64,000 bases of DNA, from assembly GCA_022821965.1 (NCBI GenBank), contig JAJECN010000049.1, forward strand, positions 1 through 64,000. Direction: 5' to 3'. The notes under the pieces are model-generated. The model saw only the letters and a list, made by a program, of their open reading frames with translations. It searched no databases and had not been told where the DNA came from. The DNA is from Candidatus Poribacteria bacterium. Lineage in GTDB: Bacteria; Poribacteria; WGA-4E; WGA-3G. This document shows positions 6,328-15,410 of this stretch, piece after piece (position 1 is the first letter of the stretch; each line of letters begins with the position of its first letter). Both the position numbers and the translations under genes were made by a program.

Positions 6328-8190
6328 ATGAAACTGAGAGGGCAGATATTATCTATTTTGGTAATCATGCTACTGCTTGCCGCTGCACCGTTCGCGCTTG
6401 CACAAAAAACATGGGTGACGGTGAGTGAATCTAAGTGGCAGGCTACCTTTTCCGATGTCTTTTTTGTAGACGCACAACACGGATGGATTGTCGGTAGTAA
6501 GGCAACAATTTTACATACTACTGATGGTGGGCAGACATGGAATCAACAACCGCTACCACTTGAGGCTGAGTTAAAGAAAGTCCGCTTTATCAATCCACAA
6601 ATTGGCTGGGCTGTTGGTGAAAATGGCACGGTGTTAAAGACCACCGATGGTGGGCAAACATGGATGAAAAAGAATACAGGCACCCGCACGGCACTGTTAG
6701 GGGTCTCTTTTGCTGATGATAAACACGGCTGGGCAAGTGGAGATGGTGGACTTATCATCGGTACGAAAAACGGTGGGACAACATGGGAAAAACAGTCTAT
6801 TGACACCAATAACACAATTGAAGGTATCCACTTTGTGAGTCCACAGGTCGGTTGGGCGGCAGGTGGTGGTGGAACACTCCTTCATACAAATGACGGTGGC
6901 CAGACCTGGGGATTCCAGACAAGTGCAACAGTCAACACACTGGATGCCATCTTCATGCTAAGTGATAAAGCAGGATGGGCTGTTGGTGCCGGTGGTGCTG
7001 TTGTCGCAACGGTTGACGGTGCCAGTTGGACGGTTCAAGAGAGCAGCGTCCCAAATTCTAACGGCATGCCTGAACCGGTTTGGGATGTCCACTTTGCTGA
7101 TGAAAATGTGGGTATCGCTGCTGCGGAATTCGGTGTAATCCTACGGACAATGGATGGTGGGAAAACGTGGGCACCGCTTGAACCTCGACCCGTTGCTGCT
7201 CGCCTCCAAGGCGTTCACATGCTTAGCCCGACCGAAGCGTGGATTGTCGGCGATAAGGCAACGATCCTCCACACCACAGATGGTGGTGAAACATGGGATG
7301 TTGTCTCAAATGCCAACGAACTTCGTGCTGTCCATTTTCATAATGATATGCTCGGCTGGGCAGTCGGTTTGGCAGGGAGCGTTTTGCACACCAACGATGG
7401 CGGTGAAACATGGAGACCTCAAAATAGTGGGAATGTCTTTGAACTTTTCGGCGTTGGGTTCGTTAATGAAAACAGAGGTTATATTGTTGGGAGCAATGCG
7501 GCGTTGGCTGAAACACTGGACGGCGGAAAAACTTGGGGAGACCTCAGCGATCCGGGCGATGAAGGCCACGGCACCGCGGAACGAATTAAGTTTGAAGGGG
7601 ATATGAGTTGGCTAAGTGCCATGGGTTCCTACGCCATGAGTTTCGGTGCCCCAACACACGCGTGGGCGGTAGGTGAAATGGCGAGGGTTATGCACACGAA
7701 GGATGGTGGTCAAACTTGGAGGAATCAAGATGGTGCTGCTATGTTCGTCAATCTGTATGGGGCTCATTTCATCAATGAAAATGTAGGTTGGGTTGTCGGA
7801 GACGCTGGCACTATCTCGAAAACTACGGATGGTGGGCTAACTTGGACACCTATTTCGCAAGGACCAACGTGGAACGATGTTCACGCTATAGACGAACAGA
7901 CGGCGTGGGTAGCTGGCGAACAAGGGGCTATTATGGCGACAAAGGATGGCGGTGTAACATGGATTGACCAAACAGTTCCTACGCAAGCCAATCTTAATGC
8001 TATTTTGTTCCGAGATGCCAACGAAGGTTGGGCAGTTGGAGAAGGTGGAACGATTCTTTATACCTCTGACGGTGGTGTAACATGGTTGATACAGCAGTCG
8101 CCGACGATGAGTAATCTGCGCGATCTCGTCCAAACGCCAAGTGGTCAGCTCTGGGCAATTGGGGATGCCACAACCATTATCCGCTATTAG
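6328..8190 (+). CDS. Exported YCF48-like beta-propeller protein with 14 repeats
   Basis: A 620-residue protein with a signal peptide (MKLRGQILSILVIMLLLAAAPFALAQ) followed only by repeats of about 42 residues carrying GW(I/A)VG...(I/V)LHTTDGGQTW. I count 13 full units and a final partial one (LWAIGDATTIIRY), fitting two seven-bladed propellers. The motif is that of the YCF48/HCF136 photosynthesis-assembly and BNR-repeat superfamily. In non-photosynthetic bacteria such proteins are exported and of unknown role; structural binding or assembly is likely. It stands alone behind its own promoter, and the TolC-family gene follows 84 bp later. Confidence 0.85.
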   Translation: MKLRGQILSILVIMLLLAAAPFALAQKTWVTVSESKWQATFSDVFFVDAQHGWIVGSKATILHTTDGGQTWNQQPLPLEAELKKVRFINPQIGWAVGENGTVLKTTDGGQTWMKKNTGTRTALLGVSFADDKHGWASGDGGLIIGTKNGGTTWEKQSIDTNNTIEGIHFVSPQVGWAAGGGGTLLHTNDGGQTWGFQTSATVNTLDAIFMLSDKAGWAVGAGGAVVATVDGASWTVQESSVPNSNGMPEPVWDVHFADENVGIAAAEFGVILRTMDGGKTWAPLEPRPVAARLQGVHMLSPTEAWIVGDKATILHTTDGGETWDVVSNANELRAVHFHNDMLGWAVGLAGSVLHTNDGGETWRPQNSGNVFELFGVGFVNENRGYIVGSNAALAETLDGGKTWGDLSDPGDEGHGTAERIKFEGDMSWLSAMGSYAMSFGAPTHAWAVGEMARVMHTKDGGQTWRNQDGAAMFVNLYGAHFINENVGWVVGDAGTISKTTDGGLTWTPISQGPTWNDVHAIDEQTAWVAGEQGAIMATKDGGVTWIDQTVPTQANLNAILFRDANEGWAVGEGGTILYTSDGGVTWLIQQSPTMSNLRDLVQTPSGQLWAIGDATTIIRY

Positions 8191-8274
8191 GTGCTATCTA
8201 CATAACAGGGTGGGCGGGTTCCTATGTCCGCTCATCTTCATAATTTGATTTGCGTATAGGAGGACACAACTGCG

Positions 8275-9675
8275 ATGAATCTATTACGGTTCTGTCACTT
8301 TATCCGTGCCGGAACCTTTCTATTCCTTCTCATAAATCTCTCCGCTGTAGCACAAGAACCGCAGGTTTTGACCTTAGAGAAAAGTATTGAGATTGCTAAA
8401 CAGAACAATCTTGACATTCAGAGTGCTGAGCAGAACCTTGAAACTGCTAAGGCGCAAGTTCGTACAGCACGCGCGGGACTCTTGCCAAGAATTACAGCGA
8501 ACGGTAATTACACCTATTTTAAAGATATACAAAAATCGGTCATTCAAGCCGATGGCGGGTTTGGTTTCCCAATGCCGGGCGGAGAAATGGACGAGATGCC
8601 TCCGCCGAGTGCCGATAATGAGTCTGACTTAATTGAATTGGAGTTTGGTGCACATCACAATGTTCAAGGGACAGTGAATCTAACACAACCTATCTTCGCG
8701 TGGGGACGATACTACTACGGCTATCAAGCTGCGAAACTCAACTATCAGGCAATGCAGCGTAGTGTTGATGTCGCTTATAATCAGCTCCGCTTAGACGTAT
8801 CTGAGGCGTTTTATGGTGCACTGGTCGCCCAGGAGTTCGTCAGAGTCGCGCAACAAACCGTCGCGTTGGTTGAAAAACAACTCGGAATCGCGGAGGCATC
8901 GCTTAATGTAGGGGCTGCGACTAACTTCGATGTGCTTCGTGCCAAAGTCCAACTTGCAAACGCCAAATCACAACTCATTCGTGCGGAGAACGGGGTCCAA
9001 ACCGCTAAAAACGCCTATAAGACAGTCCTTAACCTCCCACTCGCTGAGAAAATATCGGTTGAAGGCACACTTGAAATTCCAGACAACTATAAAATCTTGG
9101 CGTTAGATCTTGATGGACTCATACAACGAGCACTTGCGAACCGTCCTGAAATGCACCGCACGCAATTCAGTGAGTCTGCTGCCCAAAAACAGATTGACAT
9201 TGCCAAAACGCGAAGTCGTCCAGACCTCGCTCTCTTCTCAAACTATCAAATTTCACAGAATGAAAGACTTACCGAAATGAATAGGATTTGGAGTGTCGGT
9301 TTCCAAATCAACATCCCAATTTTCGATGGGTTTGCAGCGAGCGCAGCTGTCCAACAGAGTGAGTCTGCTTTAAAGCAGGTTCAGTTAGGTGGAAATCAAG
9401 TCAAAATTGGTGTCGAATTTGAGGTGCGTGCCGCCTATCTGAATCTTCGGGGTGCGCAGGCACTTATTGATGTCCAACGCGAGGCAGTTGCCCAAGCACA
9501 AGAAAGCGTACGCATTGCCAATCTCCAATTTCAGAATGGGATCATTACCACAGTTGCCTTGACCGACACGCAAATCGCACTCGCACAAGCGGAAGTCAAC
9601 CGCCTACAGGCGCATCACGATTATGTCGTCGGTTTGGCGAGATTGGAAAAAGCGATCGGACAAACACTTCAATAA
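8275..9675 (+). CDS. TolC-family outer-membrane efflux protein
   Basis: A 466-residue protein with a signal peptide (about 1-26, ending VAQ) and the tandem outer-membrane-efflux (OEP) repeat: LTLEKSIEIAKQNNLDIQSAEQNLETAKAQ near the start, and a second half from PEMHRTQF through VGFQINIPIFDGF, then LQFQNGIITTVALTDTQIALAQAEVNRL. It would form the trimeric exit duct of a tripartite pump or type I secretion system. AGGAGG lies 14 bases before the ATG. The next gene is a periplasmic adaptor, but no RND, ABC or MFS pump subunit follows in the window. Confidence 0.9.
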   Translation: MNLLRFCHFIRAGTFLFLLINLSAVAQEPQVLTLEKSIEIAKQNNLDIQSAEQNLETAKAQVRTARAGLLPRITANGNYTYFKDIQKSVIQADGGFGFPMPGGEMDEMPPPSADNESDLIELEFGAHHNVQGTVNLTQPIFAWGRYYYGYQAAKLNYQAMQRSVDVAYNQLRLDVSEAFYGALVAQEFVRVAQQTVALVEKQLGIAEASLNVGAATNFDVLRAKVQLANAKSQLIRAENGVQTAKNAYKTVLNLPLAEKISVEGTLEIPDNYKILALDLDGLIQRALANRPEMHRTQFSESAAQKQIDIAKTRSRPDLALFSNYQISQNERLTEMNRIWSVGFQINIPIFDGFAASAAVQQSESALKQVQLGGNQVKIGVEFEVRAAYLNLRGAQALIDVQREAVAQAQESVRIANLQFQNGIITTVALTDTQIALAQAEVNRLQAHHDYVVGLARLEKAIGQTLQ

Positions 9676-9701
9676 ACATTTGGGTTTTGTAGTCTCAAAA
9701 A

Positions 9702-9782
9702 ATGAAACACAGATACTTGGAATCTAAAACAGATGCAAATTTCGATGCGTTCCTAAAACATCGGTTGAAGGGAGAAAAATAA
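9702..9782 (+). CDS. Possible 26-residue leader peptide between tolC-like and adaptor genes
   Basis: ATG 9702 to TAA 9780-9782 encodes MKHRYLESKTDANFDAFLKH followed by RLKGEK. Its stop is one base before the TTG of the adaptor gene, so translation could be coupled, and its last codons contain the adaptor's AAGGGAG ribosome site. No homology is recognised. It may be chance. Confidence 0.25.
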   Translation: MKHRYLESKTDANFDAFLKHRLKGEK

Positions 9783-9783
9783 A

Positions 9784-11391
9784 TTGAAGAAAGTACTGGT
9801 TGTCATTGTCATAGTATTAGCGATAGCAGCGATTATTGCGATGCCTCGGTTTCTGAAACCAGAAAAACCTGAAACCCTGGAAACTGCCACCACGGTGCTT
9901 AAACCGGTAGAAGTTATAAAAGCAAAGCGCGGAGAGATTCGTTCGGAACTTGAATTGTCTGGAACTATTCAAGCGGAGTCCCAAATTAGCGTCTTCCCTA
10001 AAATAGCCGGTCGTCTTGTTGTTTTAAGTGTAGATGAAGGAGACAGCGTAGAAAAGGGAGCACCTCTTGCGACTGTGGAGCACGAGGAATTGGAACTCGC
10101 AGTGCAGCAGGCGGAGGCAACACTCGAAGCGGCAGAAACCGCTTATTCACAGGCGAAACAACTCGCTGAAGTCCGTGTACATTCGCAGGTCGCGCAAGCG
10201 AAAGCACAGCTTCACGCTGCAGAGGTCGCGCTACAACAGGTCGTCGATCTCTCTGAAATCCGCGCCGTCACGCAGATAGAGCAAGCGCAAGCGGCGTTGG
10301 AGTCTCTCGTTGCGAATCTTCAGAAAATTAAAAGCGGTGCCCGTGACGAAGATCGGCGGCAGGCACAAGCAGGCTTGAGTCAAGCCGATGCGAACCTTAA
10401 GAATGCCAGAAGCAATCACGAGCGGATGATGCAACTCTTCCAAAATGGTGCGATTAGCCAGCAATCGCTCGAAAGTGCGAAGACGCAGTTAGATATTGCT
10501 GTCGCACAGCATAAGATTGCTACCGAGCAACTTCAACTGATCGATAACGGTGCACGCACCGAAGACATCCAAGCAATGGAGGCACAGGTTCAGCAAGCGG
10601 AAGCCTCCTTACGATTGGCACAAACACAAGCCACTACAAAAACGTGGGAGAAGGACATTGAACTTGCACGTTCCCAAGTCGAAACTGCACGTGCAGCGTT
10701 CTCCTCTGCTGAAGCCTTAGAGACTGCGAAAAGTTGGGAAGCAGAGATTACATCGGCGAAAACGGTTCGCACGCAGGCACATGTTGCACTCAAACTGGCA
10801 CAGAAACGCCTGAGAGATGCCACCATTCACGCCCCGATTTCTGGTGTTATCTCTAAACGCCACTTGGATTTGGGTGGCATGGCACTTCCAGCGGCACCGC
10901 TTTTCGAGATTGTCAATATTGATACTGTCAAAGCCACTGTTGATGTGATTGAAGCCCATTTGAACCAGTTGGCACTCAATCAGCAGGCATTGATAGAGGT
11001 TGACGGTATAAGTGCCCAGATGTCCGGTAGTGTTGTTTTTATCAGTCCGACTTTGATACCAACCCGTCGCACAGCGACCGCTGAAATCGGCATTGACAAC
11101 CCAGATGGAACTCTTAAACCCGGGATGTTCGCAAAGGTTACCATCCCGACAAAGGTCCATGCGGATGCGATTCTGATCTCGCGTGCTTCTCTCATTGAGG
11201 ATGCTGAGACAAAGGCGCAAAACGTTTTCGTTATTGAAAACGGAATAAGCCAACGTCGTGCTGTGGAAATAGGGCTTTTACGTGATGGTGAGGTTGAAGT
11301 TCTCAGCGGACTTATGGAAGGTGAAGCCGTCGTCGTTGCTGGACAACATTCTCTGAAACAGGGCGAGAGCGTTAGGGTCGTCAATCCTTAG
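9784..11391 (+). CDS. Periplasmic adaptor (HlyD/RND MFP family)
   Basis: A 535-residue protein starting at TTG 9784 with AAGGGAG 10 bases upstream. It has an N-terminal membrane anchor (about residues 4-22), the first half of a biotinyl-lipoyl domain (SGTIQAESQISVFPKIAGRLVVLSVDEGDSVEKGAPL, about 59-95), a long helical hairpin rich in Gln/Ala (about 97-340), the second lipoyl half (ATIHAPISGVISKRHLDLGGMA, about 345-366) and beta-barrel/membrane-proximal domains to the end. The hairpin is longer than in most RND adaptors. It should dock with the upstream TolC-like duct, and its pump partner is not encoded nearby. Confidence 0.88.
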   Translation: MKKVLVVIVIVLAIAAIIAMPRFLKPEKPETLETATTVLKPVEVIKAKRGEIRSELELSGTIQAESQISVFPKIAGRLVVLSVDEGDSVEKGAPLATVEHEELELAVQQAEATLEAAETAYSQAKQLAEVRVHSQVAQAKAQLHAAEVALQQVVDLSEIRAVTQIEQAQAALESLVANLQKIKSGARDEDRRQAQAGLSQADANLKNARSNHERMMQLFQNGAISQQSLESAKTQLDIAVAQHKIATEQLQLIDNGARTEDIQAMEAQVQQAEASLRLAQTQATTKTWEKDIELARSQVETARAAFSSAEALETAKSWEAEITSAKTVRTQAHVALKLAQKRLRDATIHAPISGVISKRHLDLGGMALPAAPLFEIVNIDTVKATVDVIEAHLNQLALNQQALIEVDGISAQMSGSVVFISPTLIPTRRTATAEIGIDNPDGTLKPGMFAKVTIPTKVHADAILISRASLIEDAETKAQNVFVIENGISQRRAVEIGLLRDGEVEVLSGLMEGEAVVVAGQHSLKQGESVRVVNP

Positions 11392-11457
11392 TGTTCCTTG
11401 TTGATGTTAGTGAGCATTGAAATAGAAAGGTTTTACACGAACTGTTTAAGAAAGTGG

Positions 11458-11486
11458 TTGATAAATTAACGAAGTTAGCGTAATAT
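11458..11486 (+). promoter_or_regulatory. Sigma70-like promoter upstream of the GHMP kinase gene
   Basis: TTGATA (11458-11463), 17 bases, TAATAT (11481-11486). Predicted start of transcription is near 11493, about 100 bases before the gene. Confidence 0.55.
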
Positions 11487-11594
11487 GGTGTAACAAACGT
11501 ATATTATCTTCGTGACACTGCGGATATTTCAAAGAGACGTGCCGGGTCAAGAGAGTCTGGGCGAGACCTGTTTTATTAGGTTTCCGTTCTGAGT

Positions 11595-13169
11595 TTGAAA
11601 AAGGAGTTGCCAGTAGCATCAATCACTACAGAGGAGTTCTGGCTGAAAAGACAGATGAAAGTTGAACAACTCCACGGTCCCAGAGTGAAATCCTTTCAGG
11701 TTCTTGAGCTGGAGTATCTTTTACAAGAGGATTCCCCTGAGATTTTCTTTTCCTTTGGTTTACAGAGGGGTGGACACGTGTTTGTCACCTGCGCCCCAGC
11801 GAGGCTCGACATTATGGGCGGTATCGCTGACTACTGCGGCGCGAATGTCTTTGAAATGACGCTCAACCGGACCGCAATCGCCGCGTGCCAAGCCAGAGAG
11901 GATAGAAATCTCTGTGCTGTTACACTCCGCGTGGGGAGTCAGTTCAAACCTAACGTTCATCTGTCGCTTGATAGTTTCTATACCGATGGCACTCTCAAAA
12001 CGTATTCACAGGTTCAAGAACATTTCAAGGAAGAACCGGGAACTGAGTGGGCAGGATACGTACTCGGCGCGTTTTACGTGCTTCTCAAGGAAGGAAAGAT
12101 AGATCAATTTCCGCACGGTGCCACAATAGTTATCAAAAGTAATATTCCGGTTGGTGGTGGTGTTGCGTCCTCTGCAGCTGTTGAAGTCGCTGCGTTGATG
12201 GCAATTGATCGACTCTATGGTTTAGAGTTAAGCGCGCTGGAAATAGCGCGCCTCGCACAAATCGTTGAGAATCGTGTTGTTGGTGCTCCATGTGGTATCA
12301 TGGATCAGGTGACCGCTGCTGCAGGCACGTCAACAAAGATTCTCTCGATTCTCTGTCAACCCGACAAAATCCTTGAGTCGGTCTCGTGTCCGTCAAATGT
12401 GAGTTTTGTCGGCATCTATACGAGAGTACACAGGAGCACAACGAGCACTGCCTATATTGACACGCGCACCGGGGCTTTTATGGGGTTGACTATCCTCAAA
12501 GCGGCTTTTTCATCGGAAGCTGAACTCGGTTCAGCGGAGGGCGACCGTGCTCAAAAAATATCCGAGGCGTTAGCAGATAACTATCTATGCAATCTTTCTG
12601 TAGAGGTATTTCGCGAGCAGTGTGAGCACTTGTTGCCTGAACAGATGCATGGTGCAGAATTTCTTGAGAAGTACGCGGAAACTGTTGATACTGTTACGCA
12701 GGTTGACCCGCAGAAAGTGTATCCTATCAGGAGTCGAGTACAGCACGCAGTTTACGAAAACGCGCGGGTCAAACGATTTATTGCCGCTATAAAAAACGCC
12801 GATAAGGATCCAGATAACATACAGGATTACCTTAGAGAAGCCGGTAGCCTTATGTACGAATCGAATGCCAGTTACCGCGATCTGGCAGGACTCGGTTCAC
12901 TCGAAGTTGATGGACTGGTTAGCATTGCACAGAAAATTGGGGAGCAAGGGGGTATCTACGGTGCTAAAATTACAGGTGGCGGCGGCGGTGGTACTGTTGC
13001 CCTGCTCTGTCACGGTAATGTGGAGAACTCCCTGACACAAATCCTCGCGGCTTACAAACTTGCTTGGGGAATCGATGGCGAACTCATCCGCGGTGGCACC
13101 GCTGGCGCGTTTGAATTTGGTCATATCCTCTGGGAATTGAAAGAACTTGAACCACCTACACATTTTTAA
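11595..13169 (+). CDS. GHMP-family sugar kinase, L-arabinokinase/galactokinase-like
   Basis: A 524-residue kinase. CAPARLDIMGGIADYCGANV (from about residue 66) matches the APGRLDLMGGIADYSG sugar-binding motif of plant L-arabinokinase-type proteins. IPVGGGVASSAAVEVAAL (about 184-201) is the GHMP ATP-binding motif, VVGAPCGIMDQVTAAAG (about 228-244) is the arabino/galactokinase motif, and GAKITGGGGGGTVALL (about 456-471) is motif 3. It likely phosphorylates an aldose at C1 with ATP; the exact sugar is not readable. The start may be TTG 11595 or ATG 11655 (residue 21); neither has an ideally placed ribosome site. It is transcribed alone from the 11458 promoter. Confidence 0.8.
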   Translation: MKKELPVASITTEEFWLKRQMKVEQLHGPRVKSFQVLELEYLLQEDSPEIFFSFGLQRGGHVFVTCAPARLDIMGGIADYCGANVFEMTLNRTAIAACQAREDRNLCAVTLRVGSQFKPNVHLSLDSFYTDGTLKTYSQVQEHFKEEPGTEWAGYVLGAFYVLLKEGKIDQFPHGATIVIKSNIPVGGGVASSAAVEVAALMAIDRLYGLELSALEIARLAQIVENRVVGAPCGIMDQVTAAAGTSTKILSILCQPDKILESVSCPSNVSFVGIYTRVHRSTTSTAYIDTRTGAFMGLTILKAAFSSEAELGSAEGDRAQKISEALADNYLCNLSVEVFREQCEHLLPEQMHGAEFLEKYAETVDTVTQVDPQKVYPIRSRVQHAVYENARVKRFIAAIKNADKDPDNIQDYLREAGSLMYESNASYRDLAGLGSLEVDGLVSIAQKIGEQGGIYGAKITGGGGGGTVALLCHGNVENSLTQILAAYKLAWGIDGELIRGGTAGAFEFGHILWELKELEPPTHF

Positions 13170-13193
13170 CGAATAGTTATCAGTGCTCAGGGG

Positions 13194-13208
13194 GGTTGCA
13201 TTGCAACC
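13194..13208. repeat. GGTTGCA-T-TGCAACC palindrome
   Basis: A seven-base inverted repeat around a single base, related to the 3026 and 3456 elements. It lies in the 152-bp gap before the first DUF6785 gene. Confidence 0.45.
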
Positions 13209-13284
13209 TTTCGGCTTTCGGAACGACTCTGCGGATCAATGTGCTATTTCTGTAAGAAGCATATTCAATGACCCGAAGTCCACC

Positions 13285-13313
13285 GATTGCTGACGGCTGA
13301 TAGCCGACTGCTG
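13285..13313. repeat. Dispersed GCTGATNRCTGA-type intergenic repeat
   Basis: GATTGCTGACGGCTGATAGCCGACTGCTG belongs to a loose family of short intergenic sequences also seen at 33421-33439, 39841-39866 and, reversed, 47308-47338. All lie outside genes. Confidence 0.4.
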
Positions 13314-13321
13314 TAAAGAAA

Positions 13322-15292
13322 GTGAAAATGGAGCAAAATTTAGACAGGCAAGACCAGCACCGTGGCATCGGTGTCACATGGCGCGCTATACTTATTGCTA
13401 TTTTCTTAATCCCGCCTAACGTCTTTTGGGTTATTGAAGTTGAGTGTGTCTGGCATTCTGGGCACCCAACGACCATCTCCCTGTTCTGGAACGTCGTTCT
13501 CAACATCTTTTTCCTGATCTTGATAAATCTCTTCCTGAAGCGTGTCGCGCCACGATCTGCGCTAACGCAAGGTGAGTTAATCACTATCTACGCGATGCTC
13601 TCTATCGCGTCTGGCTTGGCTGGTCATGATACATTAGCCTTGACAATTCCAGCACTCCCGCACGCCTTCTGGTTCGCAACAATTGAGAACGATTGGGCGG
13701 ATATGTTTCACACTTATATCCCGCAACATCTTGTTGTCGCGGATAGAGAGATTATCCGTGGGTTTTATGAGGGGAATACACCCTTTTATAACGCCAAAAT
13801 TGGAGGGGCATGGATAAAGCCGACCTTGTGGTGGACATCGTTGATTATTGCCCTTGGTACCATCATGATCAACATGAATGTGCTGATTCGGAAGCAGTGG
13901 ACAGAACACGAGAAACTATCGTACCCTATCATCCAACTTCCGATGGCAATTACAGAGGGTGGCGGGGCCGCGAAGCTTTTCCGAAATCGTATTCTATGGT
14001 ATGGGTTTATCATCGCTGCGGCACTGAATGTTTGGCACGGTTTGGCACACTTCTTTCCAGTACTTCCGGACTTCAGCGTCCGTCATAATGCTCGTAATTG
14101 GGGCACATTTTTTACCGAAAAACCGTGGAACGCTGTCGGGGGTATCCCTGTACCGCTCTACCCGTTTGTAATCGGCTTAGGATTCCTTTTACCACTCGAT
14201 CTCTCTTTTTCTATGTGGTTTTTCTACCTGTTTGAGAAAGTCCAGCGAGTTGCTGGTAGTGCGCTCGCTATCCCAGCCCCCTTTCCGTATGGTAGCGAAC
14301 AATCCATTGGGGGATGGATGGCGATCTTTGTCATTGCACTGCTCGTAACGCGCAGGCACCTTGCAAACGTTGCCCGCACCGTCTTCGGAATGTCCGGCGG
14401 TATTGACGATTCACAAGAACCGATCCGTTACCGTACAGCACTCTTGCTCATTGTTATTGCCGGTCTTTTTATTGTCTGGTTCTGTTTAAAGGCTGGCATG
14501 ACGCTCCCAATTATTCTGCCTTTCTTCGCGTTTTTCTTTGCCATTTCCTTAGCAATTACACGTGTACGCGCGGAACTCGGTCCGCCCGCGCATGAAATGG
14601 CAGGCATGTGTAACGCGCAGCAGTTTTTAGTCAATATCCTTGGAACACGTCGCATCGGACCAAACAACCTGACCGTTTTCCCCTACTTCTGGTTCTTCAG
14701 TGGGCGCGGGTACCGCGAACATATTATGCCACACCAGCTGGAAGCCTTCAAAATGGCGGAACGGACGAACATGAATACCAAGCGATTAGTCCTTGCGATG
14801 GTTATTGCTGTCGTCTTGGGTTCGCTCGCGTCGTTCTGGGCAACTCTCAGTGAACTCTATCGACTCGGCGGTGCAATTACGGGTGCAGGCGGCGGTATTG
14901 GACCCTCTGTTGGGCATATCGGTCAATTCGGCTGGCTTGCCGGTCTGTTTGCTTTCCCACGTGACCCAGACATCACCGCGATGGGCTTCATGGCAGGTGG
15001 CATGGGCTTCACCTTCTTCCTCATGGTGATGCGGATGCGCTTTATTTGGTGGCCCCTCCATCCTGCGGGTTATCCTATCTCCATGACTGGCGGCGTTGGC
15101 TATTTTTGGAGTTGTCTCGTTATCAGTAGTTTTCTTAAATGGCTGGCACTCCGGTTCGGGGGACCGGGGACCTACCGAACAATGGTCTTCTTCTTTTTCG
15201 GTGTTATTCTCGGTGAATACTGTGTTGGTGCGTTCTGGAGTGTTTTAAGCGTCATTATTCGTGAACCTATCTACGATTTCGCGCCGGGGTAG
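13322..15292 (+). CDS. DUF6785-type multi-pass membrane protein
   Basis: A 656-residue polytopic protein with about 12-14 hydrophobic segments, starting at GTG 13322 or ATG 13328. Signature stretches shared with the two minus-strand paralogues (31244 and 33483) include VTWRAILIAIFLIPPNVFW, TQGELITIYAMLSIASGLAGHD, FFTEKPWNAVGG, ITRVRAELGPPAHEM and an AGYPISMTGG loop near the end. The family is, to my knowledge, uncharacterised (DUF6784/DUF6785). The architecture resembles oligopeptide-type transporters, so a transport role is plausible but unproven. It is clearly more diverged than the two tandem copies are from each other. Confidence 0.75.
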   Translation: MKMEQNLDRQDQHRGIGVTWRAILIAIFLIPPNVFWVIEVECVWHSGHPTTISLFWNVVLNIFFLILINLFLKRVAPRSALTQGELITIYAMLSIASGLAGHDTLALTIPALPHAFWFATIENDWADMFHTYIPQHLVVADREIIRGFYEGNTPFYNAKIGGAWIKPTLWWTSLIIALGTIMINMNVLIRKQWTEHEKLSYPIIQLPMAITEGGGAAKLFRNRILWYGFIIAAALNVWHGLAHFFPVLPDFSVRHNARNWGTFFTEKPWNAVGGIPVPLYPFVIGLGFLLPLDLSFSMWFFYLFEKVQRVAGSALAIPAPFPYGSEQSIGGWMAIFVIALLVTRRHLANVARTVFGMSGGIDDSQEPIRYRTALLLIVIAGLFIVWFCLKAGMTLPIILPFFAFFFAISLAITRVRAELGPPAHEMAGMCNAQQFLVNILGTRRIGPNNLTVFPYFWFFSGRGYREHIMPHQLEAFKMAERTNMNTKRLVLAMVIAVVLGSLASFWATLSELYRLGGAITGAGGGIGPSVGHIGQFGWLAGLFAFPRDPDITAMGFMAGGMGFTFFLMVMRMRFIWWPLHPAGYPISMTGGVGYFWSCLVISSFLKWLALRFGGPGTYRTMVFFFFGVILGEYCVGAFWSVLSVIIREPIYDFAPG

Positions 15293-15410
15293 AAAATTGT
15301 AAAGTGTGCTAAAATGCCTAAGGTTGACAGGGCAATCAGACAATAACTTGCAAATTTAGTTTCACTTTTAAACTTAAAAATTCTATCTCGTCGATAATTA
15401 TTTAGAATTT

